Below, piece after piece: positions 1 through 7,601 of a stretch of DNA of 32,516 bases (position 1 is the first letter of the stretch; every line of letters begins with the position of its first letter). The DNA lies in contig CAMWXE010000064.1 of the NCBI GenBank assembly GCA_947178145.1, positions 1 to 32,516 on the forward strand, in the 5' to 3' direction. The notes under the pieces are model-generated. The model was not told the DNA's origin and made no database searches. It saw nothing but the letters and a program-made list of their open reading frames with translations. A program made the position numbers and the translations under genes. This DNA is from an uncultured Lachnospiraceae bacterium. Lineage in GTDB: Bacteria > Bacillota > Clostridia > Lachnospirales > Lachnospiraceae.

Positions 1-103
1 TTTGGGTTTCCATTCCCTGCATTCTGGTTTCCATTCCCTGCATTCTGGTTTCCATGCCTTGCATTGCAGATATAATTACATCAAGTTTTTGACTATCTGT
101 CAT
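1..103 (-). CDS. Coiled-coil repeat protein, N-terminal part (runs off the window edge)
   Basis: The visible part is 34 codons. The ATG at 103 follows a strong GAGGAGG site 6 bases upstream. The protein begins MTDSQKLDVIISAMQG and then consists of the heptad MQGMETR repeated, encoded by a 21-bp DNA repeat. Methionines recur at regular heptad positions, so a long helix or coiled coil is likely. From memory, short proteins starting MTDSQKLD with heptad repeats are common in Lachnospiraceae and have no known function. The gene has its own promoter (152-180). The C-terminus lies outside the window, so length and any C-terminal domain are unknown. Confidence 0.75.
   Translation of the reverse strand, partial: MTDSQKLDVIISAMQGMETRMQGMETRMQGMETQ
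5..67. repeat. 21-bp tandem repeat inside the coiled-coil gene
   Basis: Three consecutive 21-bp units lie at 5-25, 26-46 and 47-67. The first two are identical (GGTTTCCATTCCCTGCATTCT on the plus strand) and the third is diverged. The unit is a multiple of three, so a gain or loss of units changes the protein by whole heptads without a frameshift. The array may continue past the window edge. Confidence 0.9.
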
Positions 104-121
104 CGTATCCCTCCTCTTTAG

Positions 122-193
122 AACTACAAGTTATTTGCTGTTTCTAATAGGATTCTATCATATTTCAACCACGTTGTCATTGAACTTGTAGTT
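122..193. repeat. 11-bp perfect inverted repeats enclosing a promoter
   Basis: AACTACAAGTT at 122-132 and its exact reverse complement at 183-193 are separated by 50 bp. The spacer holds the promoter of the coiled-coil gene. Possible meanings are paired operator sites, the ends of a small invertible segment or a remnant mobile element. The sequence alone does not decide. Confidence 0.7.
152..180 (-). promoter_or_regulatory. Predicted SigmaA promoter for the coiled-coil gene
   Basis: On the minus strand, ATGACA (175-180) is followed after exactly 17 bp by TAGAAT (152-157). Each box matches the consensus at five of six positions. Transcription would start near 145, leaving a leader of about 42 nt before the ATG at 103 that contains one arm of the inverted repeat. 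Confidence 0.55.
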
Positions 194-207
194 AAAATGG
201 GATAGGC

Positions 208-423
208 TTAATACTCTTTCCCAACTGTCTCCACCCCATACTTCTCTTTAAACTCCGCCAAATCCTTATCATTCCTGATAAACATGACTTCCTCAAATTT
301 TCCGGTATGGGTATCCTTGAATCCTGCAACACGCTCCCCGTTACATATGCTGCATTTCAATATCGGTATCTGCTTTTCTTTGTCGTATGACAATTTCTGT
401 ATCTGCGTTCTTTTCTTAAACAT
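208..423 (-). CDS. Small conserved protein with a CxxC motif
   Basis: This 71-residue protein has a CSIC motif about 25 residues in, followed by an E-R-V-A-G-F-K stretch and a charged C-terminus. The first possible ATG (441) has no ribosome binding site. The ATG at 423 follows GGAATGGGA, so 423 is preferred; use of 441 would add six residues. I have a vague memory of similar short proteins in Lachnospiraceae but cannot name a function. A single CxxC could bind metal as a dimer or be redox-active. The gene sits immediately downstream of the exported SH3-like protein and is probably cotranscribed with it. Confidence 0.65.
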   Translation of the reverse strand: MFKKRTQIQKLSYDKEKQIPILKCSICNGERVAGFKDTHTGKFEEVMFIRNDKDLAEFKEKYGVETVGKEY

Positions 424-444
424 AGTTTCCCATTCCAGCATAGC

Positions 445-1221
445 TTATAACGATAATATTTTCTTCAAAATATTATAAATATCTGCCCTTGTCTCAGCGT
501 TATTTGTATATTCCCTCGAAATCGTGGTTGCATTGCCCCTGTATTGTGATGCATTTGTCGAGATACACACAAACTGTCCCCACGGCAGCAGTGATACATC
601 TTTGTAGTACACTTCCCAGATATCGTTCTTATTCCAGGTATATTTGCCGAGAAGAACGTTGTCTTTCTTGGAATAGTAGAATGTCACTGGATATTCCGAG
701 TAATATATCATAACCGGACGATCATTGTAATAAGTATAAATCTCTTTGCCCGTGGAATCAAAAATCTCAGGGACGCCGTCGCCTGTCACATCAATCAGCG
801 CAAATGTGTCACTGTAGCTCTCCATCTGTTCAAGCTGCATGCGGTAGGCTTCCGCAAAATCATCCAGATCGTCAAGAGCCTTCTGCTTCTCTGTCTTTGC
901 AGGTTGAATCTGTGATACCATATAGGGCCCAGGTATATAGTAAGTACCATTCAAATCCACCTGGTAAAACCCGTTGTCTGTGATTCCAAAGACGCGCACA
1001 TTTATAAATCGGTCAAGATATACCACCACGGGTGAAAACACATCCGGCGTTGCATAGACAGGCGTTCCTGACGTAGTGTACATCTCCACCATCCCAATCG
1101 GTGTCACGTTAAATGCATAGGCTGTAACAGGCGGCTTTATCGCCACAACTGACGCTACAGCCACCACCAGGGCCAAACAGAGCTTCAGCCTGTGCAGTAT
1201 CGATTCCTTTTGTCGCTTCAT
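445..1221 (-). CDS. Exported protein with SH3-like region and Ca-binding-like loop
   Basis: The 258-residue product has a signal peptide: basic residues 1-12, a hydrophobic stretch about 13-28, and a likely signal peptidase I site after VTAYA at 36. Residues 40-100 (TSGTPVYATPD, then a glycine-poor beta-rich run ending YYIPGPYM) resemble a bacterial SH3 domain, a fold often used to bind peptidoglycan. Residues 144-152 (DVTGDGVPE) form a D-x-T-x-D-G loop like those of EF-hand and FG-GAP calcium sites. The C-terminal third is rich in Tyr and Trp. Function is unknown; a cell-surface role is inferred. GGGGG lies upstream of the ATG. It follows the SUKH gene by 12 bp. Confidence 0.75.
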   Translation of the reverse strand: MKRQKESILHRLKLCLALVVAVASVVAIKPPVTAYAFNVTPIGMVEMYTTSGTPVYATPDVFSPVVVYLDRFINVRVFGITDNGFYQVDLNGTYYIPGPYMVSQIQPAKTEKQKALDDLDDFAEAYRMQLEQMESYSDTFALIDVTGDGVPEIFDSTGKEIYTYYNDRPVMIYYSEYPVTFYYSKKDNVLLGKYTWNKNDIWEVYYKDVSLLPWGQFVCISTNASQYRGNATTISREYTNNAETRADIYNILKKILSL

Positions 1222-1233
1222 AACTTATTCCCC

Positions 1234-1926
1234 CTACTGATAATTTTCTAAATCCTCTTCGTCCACAAAGACCTTATCACTTTCATCATAATGCTCACCG
1301 AGGCAGATATGGCGCAGAAAATCATTGAAGTCCTTATAGATTTGGCAGCCTCCGTACTGGCATACCCCCTCACGCAATTTCTCTGGCATGCCGCCATCCA
1401 TAATACCTTCGCCATATTCATACCCAATATCATAAACCGATTCATGGTGCAGATAAAAAATATCTCCCTGCACAAGGTCATACAATATATAATACCCTTC
1501 ATCAATTGCCCCGAGGTAAATGTATCCAGCCTCATGAAGCGCAGCGTCATAACCATTAATAAATTCATTTTCATGAAACTGTTTCAGCCACTCTGTCGCA
1601 TTGGCCGCACTAATATTATGCCACTCCATATCCATAAGTGTACTAACGTCGTTGTCCAAGTCTACTGGTACATAGTCATTTTTCTCACGGGAAAATGTTC
1701 TATCCCAATCGCCAAACACATCTCCCAGAAAGCTAAGATACACTGTCGTATCCGGCAGCTGATAACTTTGCAGGAACTCTTTATACTGCTCAGGCAGTTT
1801 GTGGCCAAGTGACTTCTCGATTTCAAGCAAATCCTTGTCCGCAAGAGTCGATTTCTTCAATGGTTCCGGAAACAGCTGTGGTTCCCTTTCCTGCAATTTT
1901 TTCAAATATTCCTCCGCGATTGTCAC
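1234..1926 (-). CDS. SUKH (SMI1/KNR4) domain protein
   Basis: The N-terminal region has the SUKH pattern: an acidic L-L-E-I-E helix, then LGHKLPEQYKEFL at about residues 40-52. Known SUKH proteins include immunity proteins against toxins of polymorphic secretion systems as well as non-immunity regulators. The start was set from the ribosome binding site: AAGGAGG ends 8 bases before a GTG at 1926, whereas the ATG at 1953 has no such site and would put the AGGAGG inside the coding region. The product is 230 residues. No toxin gene is visible beside it, so the partner, if any, is unknown. It lies 36 bp downstream of proA and 12 bp upstream of the exported SH3-like gene. Confidence 0.8.
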   Translation of the reverse strand: MTIAEEYLKKLQEREPQLFPEPLKKSTLADKDLLEIEKSLGHKLPEQYKEFLQSYQLPDTTVYLSFLGDVFGDWDRTFSREKNDYVPVDLDNDVSTLMDMEWHNISAANATEWLKQFHENEFINGYDAALHEAGYIYLGAIDEGYYILYDLVQGDIFYLHHESVYDIGYEYGEGIMDGGMPEKLREGVCQYGGCQIYKDFNDFLRHICLGEHYDESDKVFVDEEDLENYQ

Positions 1927-1962
1927 ATTTTTGTCCTCCTTTCCACTTCTCACATTACATTT

Positions 1963-3243
1963 TTACGATAAGTCTTTAAAATGAAACTCCTTCTTCCCAG
2001 AAGCATAGTCCGCAACAATCTGTCCATTTCCATAAAGCTTGTATTTATAGGTCAGAAGTCCCTCAAGCCCCACTGGACCTCTCGCGTGAATCTTCCCAGT
2101 GCTGATGCCTACCTCCGCGCCAAAACCATACCGGAAACCGTCTGAAAAGCGTGTGGAACAGTTCTGATACACTCCGGCAGAATCAACCATTCTCATGAAA
2201 TGCTCCGCTGCCTCCTGATTCTCTGTGATAATACAGTCTGTGTGATGCGACCCATACTGATTGATATGTAAAATCGCTTCATCAATATTGGAAACCGTCT
2301 TTGCCGAGATAATCAGATCAAGATATTCCGTGGCAAAATCGGCATCTGCAGCCTGCTTACCATCGTATTGCTCTGCAATATCAGCAGTGGCTCGCAGCTC
2401 TATGTTGTGCGCATGAAACGCCTTGTTCAGACGCGGCATCAACGCGTCGACCGCATCCTTGTGCACCAACAGCGTTTCCACTGCATTGCACGCCGCTGTA
2501 TACTGGGTCTTGGCATCGATAATAACGGGAATTGCTTTTTCGATGTCAAAATCTTTGTCGACATAAATGTGGCAAATGCCGTCTGCATGCCCCATTACCG
2601 GTATCTTGGTATTGTCCATAATATACTGTACAAAGGCATTGGAACCTCTTGGTATCAGCAGGTCGACTGACTCATGACACGCCAACAGCTCTGCGATTTC
2701 GTCCCGCTGCTCCGCCTGAAAGAGACAATTCTCCGGCAATCCGCTCTCAATTGCAGCCTGATAGATGAACTTAAACAATACTTTGTTCGTATGCTTTGTC
2801 TCGCTTCCGCCCTTTAAGATTGCACAGTTTCCACTTTTGATACACAGGGATGCAATCTGCACCAACGCATCTGGTCTTGCCTCAAAGATAACGCCGATCA
2901 CCCCAATCGGGCATCTTTCCCTGACAAGTGTCAATCCCTCGTCAAGCTCCCGCACAAACTGTGTCTCATATACTTTATCGGCCAGCTGAATCAAATCCTC
3001 AATCCCCCTGATCACATCAGTAAGCTTTTGAGGGCTGAATTTAAGCCGCTTTACAACCGCCTCTGGAATATTATTTTTCTCCGCCTCCGCCAAATCCTGC
3101 TCATTTGCCCTGAAAATCTCATTCTGATTTGCAAGCAGCACTTTGGCAATCGCTGCAAGCGCCTGATTTCTTGTCTTGGCAGATTGGGAAGCCATCCGTG
3201 TACTGTCAAGCTTCATCGCCGCCGCCTTTTCCTTTATTGTCAT
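1963..3243 (-). CDS. proA: Gamma-glutamyl phosphate reductase
   Basis: This is the second enzyme of proline synthesis, reducing gamma-glutamyl phosphate to glutamate-5-semialdehyde with NADPH in the cytoplasm. The 426-residue protein matches the ProA family in length. It carries the CPIGVIGVIFEARPD motif (about 111-125) and the catalytic cysteine in the context YTAACNAVE (Cys252). Conserved GGSE and LIPRGSN motifs are also present. The ATG at 3243 follows GAGAGG with 9-bp spacing and is preferred over the ATG at 3261. ProB, its partner kinase, is 3.4 kb upstream at 6664-7527, separated by four genes. A hairpin (3291-3327) precedes the gene. Confidence 0.96.
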   Translation of the reverse strand: MTIKEKAAAMKLDSTRMASQSAKTRNQALAAIAKVLLANQNEIFRANEQDLAEAEKNNIPEAVVKRLKFSPQKLTDVIRGIEDLIQLADKVYETQFVRELDEGLTLVRERCPIGVIGVIFEARPDALVQIASLCIKSGNCAILKGGSETKHTNKVLFKFIYQAAIESGLPENCLFQAEQRDEIAELLACHESVDLLIPRGSNAFVQYIMDNTKIPVMGHADGICHIYVDKDFDIEKAIPVIIDAKTQYTAACNAVETLLVHKDAVDALMPRLNKAFHAHNIELRATADIAEQYDGKQAADADFATEYLDLIISAKTVSNIDEAILHINQYGSHHTDCIITENQEAAEHFMRMVDSAGVYQNCSTRFSDGFRYGFGAEVGISTGKIHARGPVGLEGLLTYKYKLYGNGQIVADYASGKKEFHFKDLS

Positions 3244-3290
3244 AGATTCATTCCTCTCCATTCCACTGTCACCTTGTTCAAAAAGCCTGG

Positions 3291-3327
3291 CAAATCTTAG
3301 GCGCTGTCTTTTAACGCCTTAGATTTG
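3291..3327. repeat. 13-bp hairpin between fau and proA, copy 1 of a two-copy family
   Basis: Arms CAAATCTTAGGCG (3291-3303) and CGCCTTAGATTTG (3315-3327) pair with one T-T mismatch and an 11-nt loop. The core CTTAG-N5-GTCTTTT-N5-CTTAG (3296-3322) recurs at 32472-32498. Toward the plus strand it is followed by TTTCGTTTTTT. Toward the minus strand, the direction of the genes, no immediate T-run follows, so it is not an obvious terminator for fau. Confidence 0.75.
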
Positions 3328-3336
3328 TTTCGTTTT

Positions 3337-3918
3337 TTATATCCTTAAGAACGAATAAATAATTTCCTCTGTAACGATCTTATCCATCTTGATGTCATGC
3401 TTATCCCGTGGTATCTCATCCACAATCTGACAGGCAAACGCCAATGCCATGGTAGAAAGCTGCCGCTTATTCGCAAGAAATCTGTCGTAAAATCCCTTCC
3501 CATATCCGATTCGGTATCCTGATGTATCAAATGCTACACCAGGCAGAATTGCCAGCGTATCTTCCTTAGGATGAAACTGATAACGAGTGCGCATGTCCTC
3601 TCCTGGCTCAAGGATATCCCTATATCCTCTCTCCAGCTGTCTGATTGATATTACCTGATAAAATTCCATCGTGTTTGTCAGCTTGTCAACGCGAGGGAAA
3701 TAGATCCTTTTTCTGTGTAAGAGGGCATCCTCAAATATTCCACGCGTCATCACCTCACGACAGTAATCCGCATAGAGCAGAATATTGTCTGCCTCCCTGT
3801 ATTCAGGAGTTTTGATTACTTTCTGGACGATCGCCCCGCTCTTTGATATGGCCTCCTCGTCTGTCAGTCCTTTGCGGATTTCAAGTATGCTCTTCCTTAT
3901 CTCAGCTTTGGTTTTCAT
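3337..3918 (-). CDS. fau: 5-formyltetrahydrofolate cyclo-ligase
   Basis: This enzyme converts 5-formyl-THF to 5,10-methenyl-THF with ATP and returns the storage folate to the active one-carbon pool. The 193-residue length is normal. Signature motifs are an N-terminal basic helix with R-K, LPGVAFD at 125-131 and RIGYGKGFYDRFL at 136-148; the last is the phosphate/folate-binding signature of the family. The ATG at 3918 has GGAG 7 bp upstream. The gene follows the DUF896 gene by 12 bp. The same family is also called MTHFS or YgfA. Confidence 0.95.
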   Translation of the reverse strand: MKTKAEIRKSILEIRKGLTDEEAISKSGAIVQKVIKTPEYREADNILLYADYCREVMTRGIFEDALLHRKRIYFPRVDKLTNTMEFYQVISIRQLERGYRDILEPGEDMRTRYQFHPKEDTLAILPGVAFDTSGYRIGYGKGFYDRFLANKRQLSTMALAFACQIVDEIPRDKHDIKMDKIVTEEIIYSFLRI

Positions 3919-3930
3919 CTCTTTACTCCA

Positions 3931-4146
3931 CTATACACGCTTCACCTTTTCACCAAGGTTGGTAATACTTCCGTCCGCTTCCTGAATCGATATATTGTCA
4001 AGCTGACCTCTCAGATTTGCGCGCACATTTGCCACATATGCTGCACGCAGCTTTGCCTGCTCCGCCTTTTCCTCCTCAGTGAGTCCTTCCGCCTGTGATT
4101 TGTGATACAATTCATTAATCCGTTTTGTCATTTCCTCTACTTTCAT
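3931..4146 (-). CDS. DUF896 / YnzC family protein
   Basis: This 71-residue helical protein has the family pattern: I-N-E-L-Y near the N-terminus, GLTEEEKAEQAKLRAAYV, then V-R-A-N-L-R-G-Q-L. YnzC of Bacillus subtilis is a small cytoplasmic helical-hairpin protein encoded in an SOS-responsive operon; its molecular role is not established. The ATG at 4146 follows GGGGG and gives the usual family N-terminus MKVEEM; an upstream start at 4167 would add seven unrelated residues. It lies between endonuclease IV and the folate ligase. Confidence 0.9.
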   Translation of the reverse strand: MKVEEMTKRINELYHKSQAEGLTEEEKAEQAKLRAAYVANVRANLRGQLDNISIQEADGSITNLGEKVKRV

Positions 4147-4198
4147 ATTAACCCCCACACACCACACTTTGCAACATAAATATCTAATTTCTAACTTT

Positions 4199-5020
4199 TT
4201 ACCAACTTTTAATCATGGCGATTTCCTTTGCATATCCCTCGTCGTCATTTGGCGTCTCCAATATAAAAGGCTTATCTGCCAGAACGGGATGTTTTACCAC
4301 GGCTTTCAGCGCTTCTGCACCAATTTCTCCTTCGCCGATTTTCTGATGGCGGTCCTTGTGAGAATCCCGTACATTCATACTGTCGTTCAGGTGTACTGCT
4401 TTGAGCCTGTCAAGCCCTATAATATCATCAAATTGCCTGAGTACTCCTTCAAGATCCCCGACAATATCATATCCGCCATCCCACACATGACAGGTATCGA
4501 AACACACACCCACCTTGTCCTTCAGCTCCACAAGATCGATAATCGCCCGCAGCTCCTCAAAGTTTCTGCCCATCTCAGAACCCTTTCCAGGCATCGTCTC
4601 CAGAAGAAGCGTCGTAGTGTGCTCCGGCTTCAGCGCGTAGTTGATAGCATCCGCAATTATGGGAATTGCCGCCTCTGCCCCCTGTCCCACATGGGAACCA
4701 GGATGAAAATTGTAGTAATTTCCCGGCAGATACTCCATGCGGTTCATGTCGTCAGCAAGTGTCTCACGCGAAAATTTTCTAATATTTTCCTTCTGCGCGC
4801 ACACATTCATTGTGTATGGAGCATGGGCTACCAGTTTGCCAAAATGATGTTCTTCCATCAATTTGCGGAGCTTTAATACGTCCTCTGGATCAATCTCCTT
4901 CGCTGCACTCCCCCTTGGATTTCTGGTAAAAAAAGCGAACGTATTGGCGCCTAACTGCAGCGCTTCCTTTCCCATATTTTCAAAGCCTTTCAGCGGTGAC
5001 AAATGATTTCCTATATACAT
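4199..5020 (-). CDS. nfo: Deoxyribonuclease IV (AP endonuclease)
   Basis: The enzyme cuts the backbone 5' to abasic sites during base excision repair. The 273-residue protein has the TIM-barrel metal-site motifs of the EndoIV family in order: AHAPYTMN (His66), FHPGSH (His106, His110), ETMPGKGSEMG (Glu141), CFDTCHVWDGGYD (Asp175, His178), HLNDS (His210), HKDRHQ near 221-225 and ILETPN (Glu255). Together these supply the three-zinc ligands. The family's usual length is about 280. AAGGAG lies upstream of the ATG. It is 28 bp downstream of cls. Confidence 0.95.
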   Translation of the reverse strand: MYIGNHLSPLKGFENMGKEALQLGANTFAFFTRNPRGSAAKEIDPEDVLKLRKLMEEHHFGKLVAHAPYTMNVCAQKENIRKFSRETLADDMNRMEYLPGNYYNFHPGSHVGQGAEAAIPIIADAINYALKPEHTTTLLLETMPGKGSEMGRNFEELRAIIDLVELKDKVGVCFDTCHVWDGGYDIVGDLEGVLRQFDDIIGLDRLKAVHLNDSMNVRDSHKDRHQKIGEGEIGAEALKAVVKHPVLADKPFILETPNDDEGYAKEIAMIKSW

Positions 5021-5048
5021 ATCTCTTTACTCTCCTTTTCCTTGTGCA

Positions 5049-6602
5049 TCAAACCAGCGGTGCAAATATCCGCAATATACCATTAATAATTCTGTGCAGC
5101 AGTCCTTTCTTCTCCTCCTGCAAAGTGCGCTCTCTGCTCACTTCCATCGAAGTCTCAAAATCTTTTTTCAAATCATCGAGAATGGAAGCCTTGTAGAATA
5201 ATGCATTGCACTCATAATGCAGGTATAGACTTCTGTAGTCAAGATTGACCGTCCCAATCGAACCAATGCAATCATCCACCAGGCATGCTTTCGCATGCAC
5301 AAATCCCGGCGTGTACTCATAAATCTTTACTCCTGCCTCCAACAATTCGCGATAATAGCTCCTTGACATTCGGTAAACAATCTTTTTATCCGGGATTCCC
5401 GGCATGACAATTCTGACATCAACGCCTCGTTGAGCCGCCCTCACAAACGCGTCTCGCAAGCCATCCCCCAGCAGCAAATAGGGCGTGTAAAACCATATAT
5501 AATTCACCGATTGACCCAATAAGTCTATAAAAAGATTGTTGCTCGCGGCCTCCTCTCTGTTGGGCGAGTCATAATATGGCAGCACATAACCGTCAAGTGC
5601 AATATCATCAAATGCACTTGCTGAAACATAGTCCTTGCCAATTATTTCGTCTGTAACCTTATTCAGTGATGATGCATTCCAAAATTCCATGAACATATAG
5701 ACATAGCTTCTGATTGCATCTCCGGTGATTTTAAAACCGATGTCCTTCCAGTGTCCAAAAGGATGCTCCTCGTTGATGTACTCATCCGCGAGATTGATAC
5801 CGCCGCTGAATGCCACAATTCCGTCCACCACCATTATCTTTCGGTGATCCCGGTTGTTTAATGCGCCGCTCAGGACAATCAACGGATTGAATTTCTCGCA
5901 TTTAATTCCCTTTTTCAACAGCGAAAGCCGATTTCTGTGGGAAAACGTGCCAATACTGCCAATGTCGTCATACAACACCCTGATATCAACGCCCTCCTGG
6001 ACCTTCTGTTCCATGACATCAACCATAGTCTCCCACATAACGCCTTCCTGAATGATAAAATATTCGATAAACACATACCGTTTTGCCTCCTTCAAAGCAG
6101 ACATCATCTGTTCAAACAAAAGCTCCCCTACTGGATAATACTGTGCGGTATCATTGCGCAAAACGGGAAATCCGGTAATCCGCTTGATATAGGCAAAGGT
6201 CTGAGCAACTCTTTTGTCCTCTTTTTCCAACTGTTGCTGAATTTTCACGTCGTCATTCAAGATTGCAGGGAGACTGTCACAAACAGCATTCAGACGCTGT
6301 TCAAGTATCTTTCCAGTCCGTTTGTTTCCGTAAAAAAGATACATCACCGCGCCAGGCAGCGGTGCCACAAACATGACAAGAAGCCACAGCATTTTATAGG
6401 CCCCTTCCCCTCTTTTTGATATGAGGATAAGGACAAACAATGCAGACAGGACAGATAAGACGCTGTAAAAAAGCGTCGCAAAAGGAGCAAGCCATCTCGC
6501 AATCCCATAGATGATCAGTCCCTGCAAAACCACGGCTGGCAATACGGAAACAATCCTTCCGGTAACAATTCTCCTCACAGTTGTTTTTTTCTTTTTGTGC
6601 AA
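5049..6602 (-). CDS. cls: Cardiolipin synthase (phospholipase D type)
   Basis: The enzyme condenses two phosphatidylglycerols into cardiolipin at the membrane. The 517-residue protein has three hydrophobic segments at about 17-36, 40-61 and 69-91, then two PLD domains with intact HKD motifs: HRKIMVVD at 253-260 and HAKACLVD at 436-443. Each is followed by the family G-G-I-N or G-T-V-N stretch. The start is a TTG at 6602 with GAGGGGG ending about 5 bp upstream; no better in-frame ATG is near. The 61-bp gap to proB contains a possible weak promoter (TAATAT at 6631-6636), so cls may also be transcribed separately. Confidence 0.93.
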   Translation of the reverse strand: MHKKKKTTVRRIVTGRIVSVLPAVVLQGLIIYGIARWLAPFATLFYSVLSVLSALFVLILISKRGEGAYKMLWLLVMFVAPLPGAVMYLFYGNKRTGKILEQRLNAVCDSLPAILNDDVKIQQQLEKEDKRVAQTFAYIKRITGFPVLRNDTAQYYPVGELLFEQMMSALKEAKRYVFIEYFIIQEGVMWETMVDVMEQKVQEGVDIRVLYDDIGSIGTFSHRNRLSLLKKGIKCEKFNPLIVLSGALNNRDHRKIMVVDGIVAFSGGINLADEYINEEHPFGHWKDIGFKITGDAIRSYVYMFMEFWNASSLNKVTDEIIGKDYVSASAFDDIALDGYVLPYYDSPNREEAASNNLFIDLLGQSVNYIWFYTPYLLLGDGLRDAFVRAAQRGVDVRIVMPGIPDKKIVYRMSRSYYRELLEAGVKIYEYTPGFVHAKACLVDDCIGSIGTVNLDYRSLYLHYECNALFYKASILDDLKKDFETSMEVSRERTLQEEKKGLLHRIINGILRIFAPLV

Positions 6603-6663
6603 AAAATCCCCCTCGATTCTGATTGATTGTATATTATCTATGTAAATTTTTTGAACAAATATT

Positions 6664-7527
6664 TCAGGGCAGTTCCTTATGTAATTTGTCTATAAAATCT
6701 GTAAAATTAAAATCCGCGTTCCTGTTTGCCTTGAATATCGTGCCGTAATTACGGCCTTCCATAATACGGTGAATGACGCGGACATCCTTACCATTTGCAA
6801 TAACCATATCCGCGCCGGAATAAGTCGCAATCTTCGCCGCTGTGAGTTTTGTCTCCATGCCGCCAGTGCCGACGCTGCTCCCTGTCGAAGCCTTGCCCAT
6901 ACTGAGCAGTTCGTCCGTGATGCTGTCAACCACTGCAATGAACTCTGCATCGGGATTCTGTCTTGGGTCATCGGTATATAGTCCATCAATATCGGAGAGC
7001 AGTATCAGCAAATCAGCTCCTGTGAGTGCTGTGACAATCGCGGAGAGTGTATCGTTGTCCCCGATGACATCCTCCACCTCAAATGTCGAAATCGTATCAT
7101 TTTCATTCACAACAGGAATCACTTCCATAGCGAGCAGTTCATTAAAAGTATTCTGTGCATTCCGTCTGTTCAAATCCGCCTCAATCGTATTTCTGGTCAG
7201 CAGAATCTGCGCTGCCTGATGGCTGTACTCCGAGAAAATTCTCTGATATGTCGTCATGAGCCTTGCCTGTCCAATCGCCGCACACGCCTGCTTCTGTGCG
7301 ATGGTTAAGGGCGGCTTGATGCGCAGGGATTTTCTCCCACATCCGATTGCACCGGATGTCACAAGGATTACATCCTTTCCCTGATTTCTGATATTGCAGA
7401 GTTCTCTCACGAGAATATCCATCTTGGTATAGTCGAGGTCTCCTGTCTCCGGGTGCTGTAATGAGGAGGAACCAATCTTTACAACCACCCTTTTCTTATC
7501 TTTTAATTTTGCACGTAACACTTCCAC
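6664..7527 (-). CDS. proB: Glutamate 5-kinase, without PUA domain
   Basis: This is the first enzyme of proline synthesis, phosphorylating glutamate to gamma-glutamyl phosphate. The 287-residue protein has only the amino-acid-kinase domain: VVVKIGSSSL at the N-terminus, VTSGAIGCG, the V-N-E-N-D-T loop, and GTGGMETKLTAAKIA near 215-230. The C-terminal PUA domain of the E. coli type (about 367 residues) is absent, as in many short clostridial ProB proteins. The start is GTG at 7527, preceded by GGAGG about 9 bp upstream. proA is not adjacent; cls, nfo, DUF896 and fau lie between the two. Confidence 0.95.
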   Translation of the reverse strand: MEVLRAKLKDKKRVVVKIGSSSLQHPETGDLDYTKMDILVRELCNIRNQGKDVILVTSGAIGCGRKSLRIKPPLTIAQKQACAAIGQARLMTTYQRIFSEYSHQAAQILLTRNTIEADLNRRNAQNTFNELLAMEVIPVVNENDTISTFEVEDVIGDNDTLSAIVTALTGADLLILLSDIDGLYTDDPRQNPDAEFIAVVDSITDELLSMGKASTGSSVGTGGMETKLTAAKIATYSGADMVIANGKDVRVIHRIMEGRNYGTIFKANRNADFNFTDFIDKLHKELP

Positions 7528-7601
7528 TGCCTTTTGCCTCCGTATATTATTCTTTCATAGCCTTCTTTATTGTAATTCTATTTTCGCAAGAAGTCCAGTG
7601 T

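Noticed and set aside
1..67. CRISPR array at the left edge
   Set aside because: The 21-bp units are directly adjacent with no spacers and lie in frame within a coding region.
4169..4876. A 235-codon plus-strand open frame
   Set aside because: It is antisense to nfo, which has all expected metal-binding motifs.
6631..6658. Promoter before cls (TTGTTC-N16-TAATAT)
   Set aside because: The -35 match is poor, so it is mentioned only in the cls entry and not listed as a feature.
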